This document shows, in pieces, positions 52,285 to 60,767 of a stretch of DNA of 64,000 nt. The position numbers and the translations under genes were made by a program. The stretch lies in assembly GCA_012840225.1 (NCBI GenBank), contig DULU01000098.1, forward strand, positions 29,071 to 93,070, written 5' to 3'. Each line of letters opens with the position of its first letter. Within the stretch, counting starts at the first letter, position 1. The notes under the pieces were generated by a model. The model was not told where the DNA came from, searched no databases, and saw nothing but the letters and a program-made list of their open reading frames with translations. The stretch is from Bacillota bacterium. GTDB lineage: Bacteria > Bacillota > Limnochordia > DTU080.

Positions 52285-53052
52285 TTATGAGACCAGCTCC
52301 TGCCACAGGCGGGCGTAATAGCGCATCACTCTTTCCGGATCGCTGCTCCCCGGGATTTCCGCCAGGGTGTAGCGGTCATATCCGGACTCCCGCAAGAGCC
52401 TGAACAATTCCCGCCACGGGTAGTCGTTGGTCAGCTCGTTGATATGCACCGACTTGATGTAATCGCGCAGCAGGGCAAACCCCCTGGCGATGGAACCTTC
52501 TTCAGGCTCGTCCGCATTGGAGTTCCAGCAGGCTCCCACGCTGGGATGAGCAGTGATATCCAGAATCTGCCTGATGTGTGCGGGCGACCTGGTGGCGCCG
52601 TGTACCTCAAGCCAAATCTCTACACCGTAATCGGCCGCCGCCTCACCGCATTTTTTGAGCGCCAAACCTATCTGCTCCAGGGTTTTCTCCCTGGGGATGC
52701 CGGCTTTATCCTGAAAACCGTTAGGCCGCACTTTCACGCCCCGGCAACCCAGATCGGCAGCCAGTTTCACAAATTCTATAGTCTCATCGATATTTCTCTG
52801 CACTTCAGCCGGGTCAACGGCATGATACTCACAAATGGTGCCGAGGCCCCACAGAGTGATGTCCGAGTCGGCAAAAATGGCTTTGACTTCCCGCCGCCGG
52901 GCGGCATCAATCGTGGGCTCCACCCCATGAGCATGTGTGGTGCGCAGCTCCACCGCCCTGAACCCGGTAGCCCGGCACTTAGCGATGATCTCCTCAATGC
53001 TCCAGTCTTTCGCCATATTATAAGTGACTAATCCCAGCTTGAACATCTGCAT
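52285..53052 (-). CDS. Sugar phosphate isomerase/epimerase (TIM barrel)
   Basis: About 255 residues from ATG 53052 (MQMFKLGLVTYN), with AAAGGAGG six bases upstream. AP-endonuclease-2-type xylose isomerase-like barrel: FRAVELRTTHAHG, GVKVRPNGFQDKAGI and a metal-binding Glu in IWLEVHGA. His and Glu also occur in SVHINEL and TLAEIPG. It likely isomerises or epimerises a keto-sugar. It is 49 bases after the sulfatase stop and is the last gene of the esterase-sulfatase-isomerase operon. Confidence 0.85.
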   Translation of the reverse strand: MQMFKLGLVTYNMAKDWSIEEIIAKCRATGFRAVELRTTHAHGVEPTIDAARRREVKAIFADSDITLWGLGTICEYHAVDPAEVQRNIDETIEFVKLAADLGCRGVKVRPNGFQDKAGIPREKTLEQIGLALKKCGEAAADYGVEIWLEVHGATRSPAHIRQILDITAHPSVGACWNSNADEPEEGSIARGFALLRDYIKSVHINELTNDYPWRELFRLLRESGYDRYTLAEIPGSSDPERVMRYYARLWQELVS

Positions 53053-53101
53053 CGTATCCTCCTTTGCCGGTTTCCGGCACATATCCACATTCACAATGGG
53101 A

Positions 53102-54514
53102 TCATCTTATATGAATCGGTTTTTCGGAAAGCGAGAGATGATGTAACAGCCTCTCCTGCATCTCGAGGCGCACTGCCGTATAACCCGGATCGTCGGCCAC
53201 ATTGCGGAGCTCGCCCGGGTCCTCCTCCAGGTCATATAATTCCACCGGACCGGACGGCGACCAGATGCAATATTTGTAGCGCCGGGTGCGCAGGCATTTA
53301 CCATGCGAGGACTGATCGTTTTTGGTATACTCGCACAATATCTGCTCTTTCCCCTCGTCGCCCTCTTTCCCCTCGTCGCCGCTCGCCGGGCTCAATAGCG
53401 GTCGCAGGCTTTTTCCCTGCACGGTGCGGGGGATGGGCAGCCCGGCATAATCCAGAATGGTGGGAGCGATGTCGATATGCTCCACCATGCCGGAGACAAG
53501 CGGCTTCACTTCCTCCCCGGCCGGCGGCTTGATGATCAGGGGAGCATGAATGATGCAGTCGTGGAAGAGGCCCTTGCCGAAGCGGCCATATTCCCCCATA
53601 TACTCGCCGTGATCGGTGGTGTAGATGATCAGGGTATTGTCCCACAAGCCCCTGCGGCGCAACACCTCGAAAAAGCGGCCAAGCATGTCGTCGATATATG
53701 TGCAAAGACCCCAATAATAGGCGATCCACCTGCGCAGCACGGCCTCGGTTAAGCCCCGCTCCGGATTAAGGAAGCGCAGATGGCGCTCGGTGAGCACCAC
53801 GTCGTCCGGGGAGTAGAGCGAGGCATATTCGGCCGGAGGATCGACGGGGCCGTGAGGGTTACAGAAACCGTACCATAAGAAGAACGGCTGCCGGTGCTCC
53901 CGGGACACAAAGTCGATGGCGTTTTCGGTGATCCAGGTGTCGATATAATCCTCGGTGCCGAGCACATTGACGATGGCGGCTCTGTTGGTGCGGTATTCCT
54001 CCGTGCGCCTCTGCTCATAGATGCGGGCGTAGGCGCCGGGATGGCGTTTCTCCAGCCAGGCGGCATATTCATCGCCGAGTTGCGCCGGGCCCAAGGGGGA
54101 GCCGTAGGGGGTGGTCCAGCGCTGTCCTTTGCCGTTGGTCAGATGGGTCTCATGAAAACCTTTGGGTGGAAACATGTGAATCTTCCCCACGGCGCAGGTT
54201 TCATAGCCGGCGGTCTGCAATCTCTGCATGAAAGTCTCTTCCCAGACGGGCAGGCCGGGGGTGGTCTCGATGACCGACTCCATGTAGCGCACCCCATGCT
54301 GGTGCGTGTAGCGCCCGGTCTGCAGGCAGGCCCGGCTGGGAACACATACCGTATTGTTGATGAAAGAGTTCACAAACCGGCTGCCTTCCCTAGCCAGCCG
54401 ATCAATTACCGGCGTCCTCACGATAGGGTTGCCGTTGCAGGCCAAGGTGTCGTAGCGCTGCTGATCGGTGGTGATCAAGATGATGTTGGGTTTTGTTACC
54501 GCAGCTGTGGTCAA
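53102..54514 (-). CDS. Sulfatase (formylglycine-dependent, Cys-type)
   Basis: About 470 residues from TTG 54514, chosen because GGGAGG lies 7 bases before it and the family opening (KPNIILITTDQQRYDTLAC) follows at once. The maturation site is Cys57-V-P-S-R61; metal ligands are D17 and the later TTDHGEYMGEYG. No signal peptide, so it acts on imported sulfated sugars. It lies between an esterase gene and a TIM-barrel isomerase gene on the same strand. It is only distantly similar to the sulfatase at 43309. Confidence 0.92.
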   Translation of the reverse strand: MTTAAVTKPNIILITTDQQRYDTLACNGNPIVRTPVIDRLAREGSRFVNSFINNTVCVPSRACLQTGRYTHQHGVRYMESVIETTPGLPVWEETFMQRLQTAGYETCAVGKIHMFPPKGFHETHLTNGKGQRWTTPYGSPLGPAQLGDEYAAWLEKRHPGAYARIYEQRRTEEYRTNRAAIVNVLGTEDYIDTWITENAIDFVSREHRQPFFLWYGFCNPHGPVDPPAEYASLYSPDDVVLTERHLRFLNPERGLTEAVLRRWIAYYWGLCTYIDDMLGRFFEVLRRRGLWDNTLIIYTTDHGEYMGEYGRFGKGLFHDCIIHAPLIIKPPAGEEVKPLVSGMVEHIDIAPTILDYAGLPIPRTVQGKSLRPLLSPASGDEGKEGDEGKEQILCEYTKNDQSSHGKCLRTRRYKYCIWSPSGPVELYDLEEDPGELRNVADDPGYTAVRLEMQERLLHHLSLSEKPIHIR

Positions 54515-54619
54515 ATCTATAACCTCCCGCTCCACTCCTGTCGGTCGTTGGTCGCTGCATTCGTTGGCCGATGGTCGTTTCAGTCGTTTGTCATAGCCGC
54601 TGTCTTTGGCTTCATCCAC

Positions 54620-56995
54620 TTACTTTACAGTCTGAAAGGCAAAATCCTGCCCGGCCATTACCAGCCGGGAATTAGGCGCTACTTTTCCTCCATACCGGCA
54701 TACCTGCTGCAACCATTGCTCAGCCAGAGCAGCAGCCGGCACCTCTTCTTCCCACACAAACAGGGGTGCCCCTCCGGACACGGATTGGTGCAGGTACTCC
54801 TCATTGGCTCTTCTCAGCCATAGGGGTGAGGTAGCGGCGGCCAGAGATAGTGCTGCCGGCACCCCTCCCGCCTTGCGCACACCAGGCACAAAAAAGAGGC
54901 GGTTATAATGCTCATCCGTTTCCTCGATATGCATCAGATCAAGCGCCGCCGCTGCCCCGCCACCCGACAGTTCCTTGCTCAATAACGCCCAGGCAAAGAG
55001 GGCGGGAAGCCCATATTTGCCCGTGGCTATAAGAAAGCAGGGCCCCGGCGAAATGAGAGCAGCATATTTCAGGCTGAGCAGCACCGCCTGCACGCGCCGC
55101 ACCGCCCCTGTAGGATTAAAAGTGGTAAAGAACTTGACGCCCTTGCTGCCGGCATAATAATCCTCCGGCTCCAGGCCGGCAATTTCGGGGGAGGCATACA
55201 TATGATCCAGCCACAGCAAATGAGCTCGACAGCGGGCGGCCACAGCTTTCAGGCCAGACAATTCATCCAGGCGGGGCGATTTATCCAGGGGGGGTGATTC
55301 TTCCAGGGGGGATGATTCTTCCAAGCCGGCTTCGAGAGCAGCTACCAACACCGGCTCCCGGCCAGAGTTTGCTTTCCGATGGGGGCCATAATCGGAGGAG
55401 GGACGGTAGTGCCGCACCTTAACTGAAACATCGCCGGCCCCTTTGACGATCACTGCCATCCCGGGAGGATAGTCCTGGTCATCCTTTCCCCCCTCCTGCA
55501 GCTCCACATTTTTCGCCGGTTCCGCCGACCATTCGTCGACCCAAATCGAAGAACTGATAATCCTCCCGGCACCGAATATGGTGGTCAGAAGGCTCCGCAC
55601 CTTCCCCGACCGGTTGGACACCGCTCCCTCCCGGCAGGGCACTTCCCTCTCCCGGAATTGCCTGTGCTCACCCTCACCAGCCACCGGCTTATCACCTGCC
55701 TGCTTATCACCTGCTGCTTTATATGCTGCCACCACCAGCTGCAGACTGCTCTTGGGCCTTTCTTTGCCGGGAGGAAAGATGCGCAGCTGCTCCAGGGGCG
55801 GAAGCTCCGGGATCTCTTCCTCCACAGGCTCGGCGGTCTCATGTGTATCAGCATCACCAACAGCGCCGGGAATGCTTTTCATCTTTTTAAGGTACTTATT
55901 GAAGAAGGCATATACCGCCTGACGTGAGGCCTGGTTATAGTTATGGGGAGCATCGTACTGCACGCACTGTAGCCTGTCCTCGGCGCCATATAAAGCATAT
56001 ACCCTTCTGATGGCCGGGAATTCCACCGCCGGGGTGTTGCAGGTCCAGTCGCCCGTCGTCGCCACCATGATCAGCGGCCGGGGGGCGGCCATGGCTGCTA
56101 TCTCCATGTTCTGCGTTCCCCACCGCAGGCCGGGGGCGTTTTCGCAAACACAGCCGCCCTGGAAGTGAGCGGAGATCATATTGACCGGTGCCGCCACTTT
56201 AACTCTCTCATCGACAGCAGTGAGAAAGAAGGTCTGGGTGCCTCCGCCCGAGGCCCCGGTGCAACCGATGCGCTCAGGATCCACAAAAGGCAGGCTGAGC
56301 AGGAAGTCGAGAGCATATAGGCTGTTGGCGAGCTGCAGGCCAAACGGGGTCACCGACCATAGTTCCAGTTGCCGGTCGGCGAAGCGGTGCTCGGGTAGCG
56401 GGTTATCTACATAGCCGACCATATCGTAGCTGAAGGCCACGTAGCCGTGGGTAGCGAACCAGAGGCAGCGCTTGGGTACCGAACCAACGGCATCATCATG
56501 CAATCTGCCGCCGGGCCAATGCCCGTGGGGATTCAACACGCCGGGCCAGGGGGGTCCATCAACTCCGCCTGCACCTGCACCACCACCTCCACTTCCTCCG
56601 CCAACCTCACTACCACCACCACCTCCACTTTCGCTTTCGCCAGGCAGCGGCCGGTATAGGTTACCGGTGAGATAAAGCCCCGGCAAGGTTTCAAACCAGA
56701 CTTTTTCGAATATGTAACTGCTCCCTCTCACGGCTATTTCCCGGTGCACCTTTTCGGCGGATATTTGCCGCGGCGGCAGGGGATATAAACCTGCGGCTGT
56801 CAGAATTTGCCTTTTCAGCTCCTGCCGCCGGTATAGCCACTCATCCAGGGTGGCCGGAGGCGTCCAGCTATAGCGCATTTCCCCATGGCGGATAAATAAA
56901 GACGGTGATTCGGTTGGTGATTTGGGGCGGGAAGGAGGATGGGAGAGGTTGTTTTCCTTCTTATCCATTTTATCCATTCTTAAATTCACCCGCAT
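54620..56995 (-). CDS. Large acetyl-xylan-esterase-like alpha/beta hydrolase
   Basis: 791 residues. The N-terminal half is an alpha/beta hydrolase: HGHWPGGR oxyanion strand, nucleophile Ser in GCTGASGGGTQT, Asp in a YGAEDRLQ stretch and His in YDAPHNYN. It resembles peptidase S9/acetyl xylan esterase-type proteins of polysaccharide loci. The second half (about 480-791) looks like a degenerate second hydrolase domain with no clear nucleophile. A Gly-rich insert (about residues 122-150, DNA 56555-56645) breaks the first domain. No signal peptide; the start is uncertain among three nearby ATGs. First gene of a three-gene operon with a sulfatase and an isomerase. Confidence 0.75.
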   Translation of the reverse strand: MRVNLRMDKMDKKENNLSHPPSRPKSPTESPSLFIRHGEMRYSWTPPATLDEWLYRRQELKRQILTAAGLYPLPPRQISAEKVHREIAVRGSSYIFEKVWFETLPGLYLTGNLYRPLPGESESGGGGGSEVGGGSGGGGAGAGGVDGPPWPGVLNPHGHWPGGRLHDDAVGSVPKRCLWFATHGYVAFSYDMVGYVDNPLPEHRFADRQLELWSVTPFGLQLANSLYALDFLLSLPFVDPERIGCTGASGGGTQTFFLTAVDERVKVAAPVNMISAHFQGGCVCENAPGLRWGTQNMEIAAMAAPRPLIMVATTGDWTCNTPAVEFPAIRRVYALYGAEDRLQCVQYDAPHNYNQASRQAVYAFFNKYLKKMKSIPGAVGDADTHETAEPVEEEIPELPPLEQLRIFPPGKERPKSSLQLVVAAYKAAGDKQAGDKPVAGEGEHRQFREREVPCREGAVSNRSGKVRSLLTTIFGAGRIISSSIWVDEWSAEPAKNVELQEGGKDDQDYPPGMAVIVKGAGDVSVKVRHYRPSSDYGPHRKANSGREPVLVAALEAGLEESSPLEESPPLDKSPRLDELSGLKAVAARCRAHLLWLDHMYASPEIAGLEPEDYYAGSKGVKFFTTFNPTGAVRRVQAVLLSLKYAALISPGPCFLIATGKYGLPALFAWALLSKELSGGGAAAALDLMHIEETDEHYNRLFFVPGVRKAGGVPAALSLAAATSPLWLRRANEEYLHQSVSGGAPLFVWEEEVPAAALAEQWLQQVCRYGGKVAPNSRLVMAGQDFAFQTVK

Positions 56996-57230
56996 TCCGC
57001 TAAAGTCAGGTAGGAAATAAGTCCCAGCTAAATAGGCCTCCAGTATGAAAGGCTATGGCAGACACGGTGGTGTATATATTTTACATATAAAAAATAAGCG
57101 ATCCTGATCGATTATAGATCGATTCTCGATTTCACTCCCGATCCGGATTCCGGATGCCGGGAACTGACCCGGCATCTAAATTACATTACATCGCATCACA
57201 ACAAATATCTTGCCAGTGGAGGTGTTTTCT

Positions 57231-57665
57231 GTGCGCTTTTGCACAGCCATGTTGATCCTGACATTATTGTTTACCGCCGCCATCGCCACTCCTGCCGCCG
57301 CCCGCAACGCCGCCGGGCTGGCTTTCGACGTCAACGGTTTTTACCCCATGTTCCTGCACAGCCCGGCAGACGGCTGGACCATCGGCATGGAAGCCTACCC
57401 CAGCTTGTCGTATATCGGCATTATCGGGCGGATGTATGAAAAATCCGATCTATCCGGACGCTTCGGCGGTGTGGTGCTGGGCACCACTTCAAAGAAATCG
57501 CCCCCGCCGCCCGGACTCTCCGTTCTGCGCCTGCAGGGCGGCTATGCATTTCGCATCGAGAGAAACGGCAGAGGCCTGGTAGGGCTGACATATGATACTT
57601 ACAGTGCGCCGAATTACAGCTCGGCCGCGCTGGGAGTGCTGGTTGAGGTCCATTATGTTTGGTGA
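57231..57665 (+). CDS. Small secreted protein, possible beta-barrel
   Basis: About 144 residues from GTG 57231, with GGAGGTG six bases upstream. A clear signal peptide (AMLILTLLFTAAIATPAAA-RN) is followed by about 120 residues of alternating beta strands (GWTIGMEAYPSLSYIGIIGRMY, GLVGLTYDTYS) ending in VEVHYVW. A C-terminal strand ending in an aromatic residue is the signal used by outer-membrane barrels, which would imply a diderm envelope. The protein is small for a barrel and unrecognised, so this is only a suggestion. It ends in a strong terminator. Confidence 0.65.
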   Translation: MRFCTAMLILTLLFTAAIATPAAARNAAGLAFDVNGFYPMFLHSPADGWTIGMEAYPSLSYIGIIGRMYEKSDLSGRFGGVVLGTTSKKSPPPPGLSVLRLQGGYAFRIERNGRGLVGLTYDTYSAPNYSSAALGVLVEVHYVW

Positions 57666-57673
57666 ATTAAACC

Positions 57674-57711
57674 GGGAGCGCACACCGGTGTCTGTGCGCT
57701 CCCTCATTTTT
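57674..57711 (+). terminator. Intrinsic terminator
   Basis: Perfect 11-bp stem GGGAGCGCACA/TGTGCGCTCCC (57674-57684 with 57693-57703), an 8-base loop and a T-rich tail, 8 bases after the stop of the small secreted protein. Confidence 0.88.
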
Positions 57712-57719
57712 CCTACATC

Positions 57720-58580
57720 CTACAGCAGTTCGGCGAGGTAGGCTGCCGCCTGGCTGATGCCCCGCTGCTGTTTTTCCACTTCGGGCAAAAACTGGTGATC
57801 TTCCAGCTCGATGGCGAGTATTCCGTCGTAGCCGTTGGCAGCCAGATGGAAGATGACTTCCGCCCAATCGATGTTGCCGCGGCCCGGAATGCAATAGCGC
57901 CAGCTGCCGCTGCCGTGGCGATATCTCTTGCCGAATGTTTCGCCCAAGGTGCCGACGAGATACATGCCCTCCGGAATGATCTGGCAATCTTTGGCGTGGA
58001 CATGGAACACCCGGTCTTTAAACTCCTCCAGCAGCCGGATATGGTCGATCCCTAAGCGCACAAAGTGCGAAGGATCATAGCAGAGGCCGAAGGAAGGCGA
58101 CGGAATGGCCTCAAACATGGCTCTCAGCATTTCCGGATTGGTACCTAAATTGGGCAGGGTCGGCTCCGGACCGGGCCAGGGTTCCACGGCAATCTTCACG
58201 CCGTGCTCTTCGGCGGCCCGCACCACTTCGGGATAGGTCTCCTTCCAGATAGCGAAACTCTTGGCCCGCGGCTGGAAGGGATCGGCCGGGACGAACACCT
58301 CAAAAAGGATGCTGCCGCCTACCGCTTTGATCTGGGCAATGCGTTCACAGGCTTCCTTTATCCCTTGAGCCTGCTCATTGGGGTCGGGACTGAGTATGCC
58401 CTTCCGGCCCGCCGAATCGATGCTGCCCAGGGTCAGCCCTTTAGCCTTCACCTCGGCGGCAATTTCCTGGTCGGCGGTGAGGAGGTCGATGGCCTCAAGG
58501 CCGGCTTCGGCTGCCCAGGCAATTACTCCTTTGTCCCCCAGCATGTTCCGCATGGAAGGCATACGCAAACCGATCTTCAT
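57720..58580 (-). CDS. Sugar phosphate isomerase/epimerase (TIM barrel)
   Basis: 286 residues with GAGGTAAATAAA before ATG 58580. The xylose-isomerase-like barrel shows EAGLEAIDLLTADQ, a metal Glu in KIAVEPWPGP, YDPSHFVRLGID, HVHAKD and a terminal AIELEDHQF. Members act on keto-sugars or keto-inositols. It is 35 bases downstream of the Gfo/Idh/MocA gene on the same strand. This pairing is typical of oxidation-epimerisation routes for sugars and inositols. Confidence 0.88.
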   Translation of the reverse strand: MKIGLRMPSMRNMLGDKGVIAWAAEAGLEAIDLLTADQEIAAEVKAKGLTLGSIDSAGRKGILSPDPNEQAQGIKEACERIAQIKAVGGSILFEVFVPADPFQPRAKSFAIWKETYPEVVRAAEEHGVKIAVEPWPGPEPTLPNLGTNPEMLRAMFEAIPSPSFGLCYDPSHFVRLGIDHIRLLEEFKDRVFHVHAKDCQIIPEGMYLVGTLGETFGKRYRHGSGSWRYCIPGRGNIDWAEVIFHLAANGYDGILAIELEDHQFLPEVEKQQRGISQAAAYLAELL

Positions 58581-58615
58581 TTTATTTACCTCTTTTCCTG
58601 ATATGAGAGCTCAAC

Positions 58616-59629
58616 TCAACTTCTTTCCACCTTCACCGGCAGACCCTCGGCGTCCATGGAGCGCCAGATGGCTTCGGTCAACTCAATCACTTTCAGGCCG
58701 CAAATCGGCGGCACTTCGTTCGCGGCGGCCCCGTTTATACAATCGATAAAGTTCTGATCTTTATTAGTCACCGGCTCGTCCCCGAAATCCGTCACTTCCT
58801 GGGGCGTCATGGCGGCTTCGTTTGCCACAAACACCTTGCCGCCATGGGGGAGCCAGATCATGCCTTTCTCACCGGCTATGATGATGTCTTCCCAGAAACC
58901 GTTGGCCACCTGGTCGCCGACCACGGAGATGTTGCCGATGGCACCGTTGGTGAATTTGACGGTGACGGCGCTGTTTATATCCACCGCTTCGCCCCGCTTG
59001 TCGACAAACGCCGTGACCGTGTCGGCCTCCAGGCCGGTCACCCAGAGGATGATATCCACCAGGTGGCTGCCGGAATCGTTGAGCTGCCCACCGCCGCTCA
59101 GCGCCGGATCCAGGCGCCATTTGCCCTGCTGGCTGCGGAGCCAGTTCTGGCTCTGGAAGCATTGGACAAAGGTGACCCGCCCGATGAGACCGTCTTTGAT
59201 CTGCTTTTTCACCCAGCGGAAACGGGGTTCATAATGCCGTTGATAGCCGATCAGCACCACTTTGCCGGTCTCGGCCGCTTTTTGGATGATATCTCTGGCG
59301 TGGGCACTGGTGCAGGTCATCGGTTTTTCGATCAGCACATGCAAACCCTTGTCCAGGCAAGTCATGACCTGCTCATAATGCAGGGTATGCGGGGTGCTGA
59401 TCACTACACCGTCCAGGGTCTCCTCGGCAATCATGCGGCGGTAGTCTTCATAGGTGGATACGCCCTCCCCCGTCACCTTAACGGCTGCCGCCAGACTGGC
59501 CGGACTCGGGTCGGCCAAGGCCACTACCTGCGCCCCCGGAACCTGCATCATATTCCTCATATGACCGCGAGCATTGCCACCAGCACCAATAAAGCCGATC
59601 CTACGCTTCGTCTGCTGCATATTGCCCAT
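58616..59629 (-). CDS. Gfo/Idh/MocA-family oxidoreductase
   Basis: About 337 residues from ATG 59629 (MGNMQQTKRRIGFIGAGG), with GGGAG upstream; the longer frame has no family similarity. The Rossmann motif GFIGAGGNARG and the conserved EKPMTCTSAHARD are both present, as is the GGGQLNDSGSHLVDIILW substrate segment with His and Asp. It oxidises or reduces a sugar using NAD(P). It forms a two-gene unit with the TIM-barrel epimerase and is divergent from the DeoR-RhaI unit. Confidence 0.92.
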   Translation of the reverse strand: MGNMQQTKRRIGFIGAGGNARGHMRNMMQVPGAQVVALADPSPASLAAAVKVTGEGVSTYEDYRRMIAEETLDGVVISTPHTLHYEQVMTCLDKGLHVLIEKPMTCTSAHARDIIQKAAETGKVVLIGYQRHYEPRFRWVKKQIKDGLIGRVTFVQCFQSQNWLRSQQGKWRLDPALSGGGQLNDSGSHLVDIILWVTGLEADTVTAFVDKRGEAVDINSAVTVKFTNGAIGNISVVGDQVANGFWEDIIIAGEKGMIWLPHGGKVFVANEAAMTPQEVTDFGDEPVTNKDQNFIDCINGAAANEVPPICGLKVIELTEAIWRSMDAEGLPVKVERS

Positions 59630-59948
59630 ACTCCCTTCTCCCCGATATGAAATGCCTTCACAAGTGCTCACATACTTCCTTGGCTCAATTAATCCTTCCA
59701 ATAAAAACAAATTGGATAGATAATGATTGTTTGTCTTGGATGTGGCGGTGGATGGGCAGGACTGTGAGATCCGGCAGCGAAGGAAATAGGGATCTGTGTT
59801 TTATGCAGCATTTGTTTTGTTTCTTATTGCAGTTTATTGTAGTTGGTTGGTAGTTGGTTGGTAGTTGGTTGGGTCTTGGCAAACCGAAGACCGGAGATGG
59901 GTATATACACACTACGCTACCCTACCATACCCTGCGGGAGGAGAGCCG
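59630..59948. other. Divergent control region of the oxidoreductase and DeoR units
   Basis: About 320 bases. It contains three 12-bp TAGTTGGTTGG units at about 59839-59870 and A+T-rich sequence near 59690-59730. I could not assign a firm promoter or operator. Confidence 0.5.
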
Positions 59949-60719
59949 ATGCTAGCTGCGGAGCGCCGTACCTTGATACTTGCCCAGGTGGAGCAAAGCG
60001 GGTCTGTTAAGGTGCGCGAACTGAGCCGGTTTTTTCAGGTGACTGAAGAAACCATCAGGCGTGACCTGGAAGAGTTAGAGAAGCAAGGCCAGCTGCAGCG
60101 CACCTATGGCGGGGCCATCAAAAACCACGGCACCGGGTATGATCCCTCATTTGCCCGGCGTATCAACACCAATCTGGCCGAAAAGCAGCAAATAGCCCGC
60201 ATGGTCAAGTCCCTGATAAAGCCGGGCGACACCCTGGCTCTCGATGCCAGCACCACCGCTTTGGTAGCGGCGCGGACTTTCAGCAATCACCTGCCCCTGA
60301 CCATATTAACCAATTCCATACAGGCGGCTTTGGAACTGGCGGCCAAACCTGAGATCAATGTCATCTGTACGGGCGGTACGGTGCGGGAATCCTCGCTTTC
60401 CTTCGTCGGCCCCCTGGCCCAGAAAGTGGTGAGCGAGCATTTTTACGATAAGGCCATCATTTCCGCCAAAGGCCTGTCCCTGGAGCATGGCATGACCGAA
60501 TCCAACCACCTGGAAGCGGAGTTGAAAAAGTGCATGATCAAGTCGGCCAAAGAGGTGATTTTTGTGGCCGACCATTCCAAATTCGGTTATGTGGGGTTCG
60601 CCCGGGTCTGCGCTTTAGATGATATAGACGTAATCGTTACCGATCACCTGTTGGATCCGGAGGTACAGCAGCAGCTGAAGGAGGCAGGCGTGGAACTGAT
60701 TGTCGCCCCGCCGGAATAA
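59949..60719 (+). CDS. DeoR-family transcriptional regulator
   Basis: About 256 residues from ATG 59949, with GGAGGAG seven bases before; the upstream frame is not family-like. The winged helix-turn-helix reads ERRTLILAQVEQSGSVKVRELSRFFQVTEETIRRDLEELEKQG. The sugar-phosphate-binding domain follows (GDTLALDASTTA, LTILTNSIQAALELA, VDHSKFG-like ADHSKFGYVGFA). It is 48 bases upstream of the rhamnose isomerase gene, so it is probably its repressor, relieved by a phosphorylated sugar. Confidence 0.92.
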   Translation: MLAAERRTLILAQVEQSGSVKVRELSRFFQVTEETIRRDLEELEKQGQLQRTYGGAIKNHGTGYDPSFARRINTNLAEKQQIARMVKSLIKPGDTLALDASTTALVAARTFSNHLPLTILTNSIQAALELAAKPEINVICTGGTVRESSLSFVGPLAQKVVSEHFYDKAIISAKGLSLEHGMTESNHLEAELKKCMIKSAKEVIFVADHSKFGYVGFARVCALDDIDVIVTDHLLDPEVQQQLKEAGVELIVAPPE

Positions 60720-60767
60720 GTAAGAGCAAAGGTATTAAAAAGTAAGATATACGAGGAGGATGGCAAA

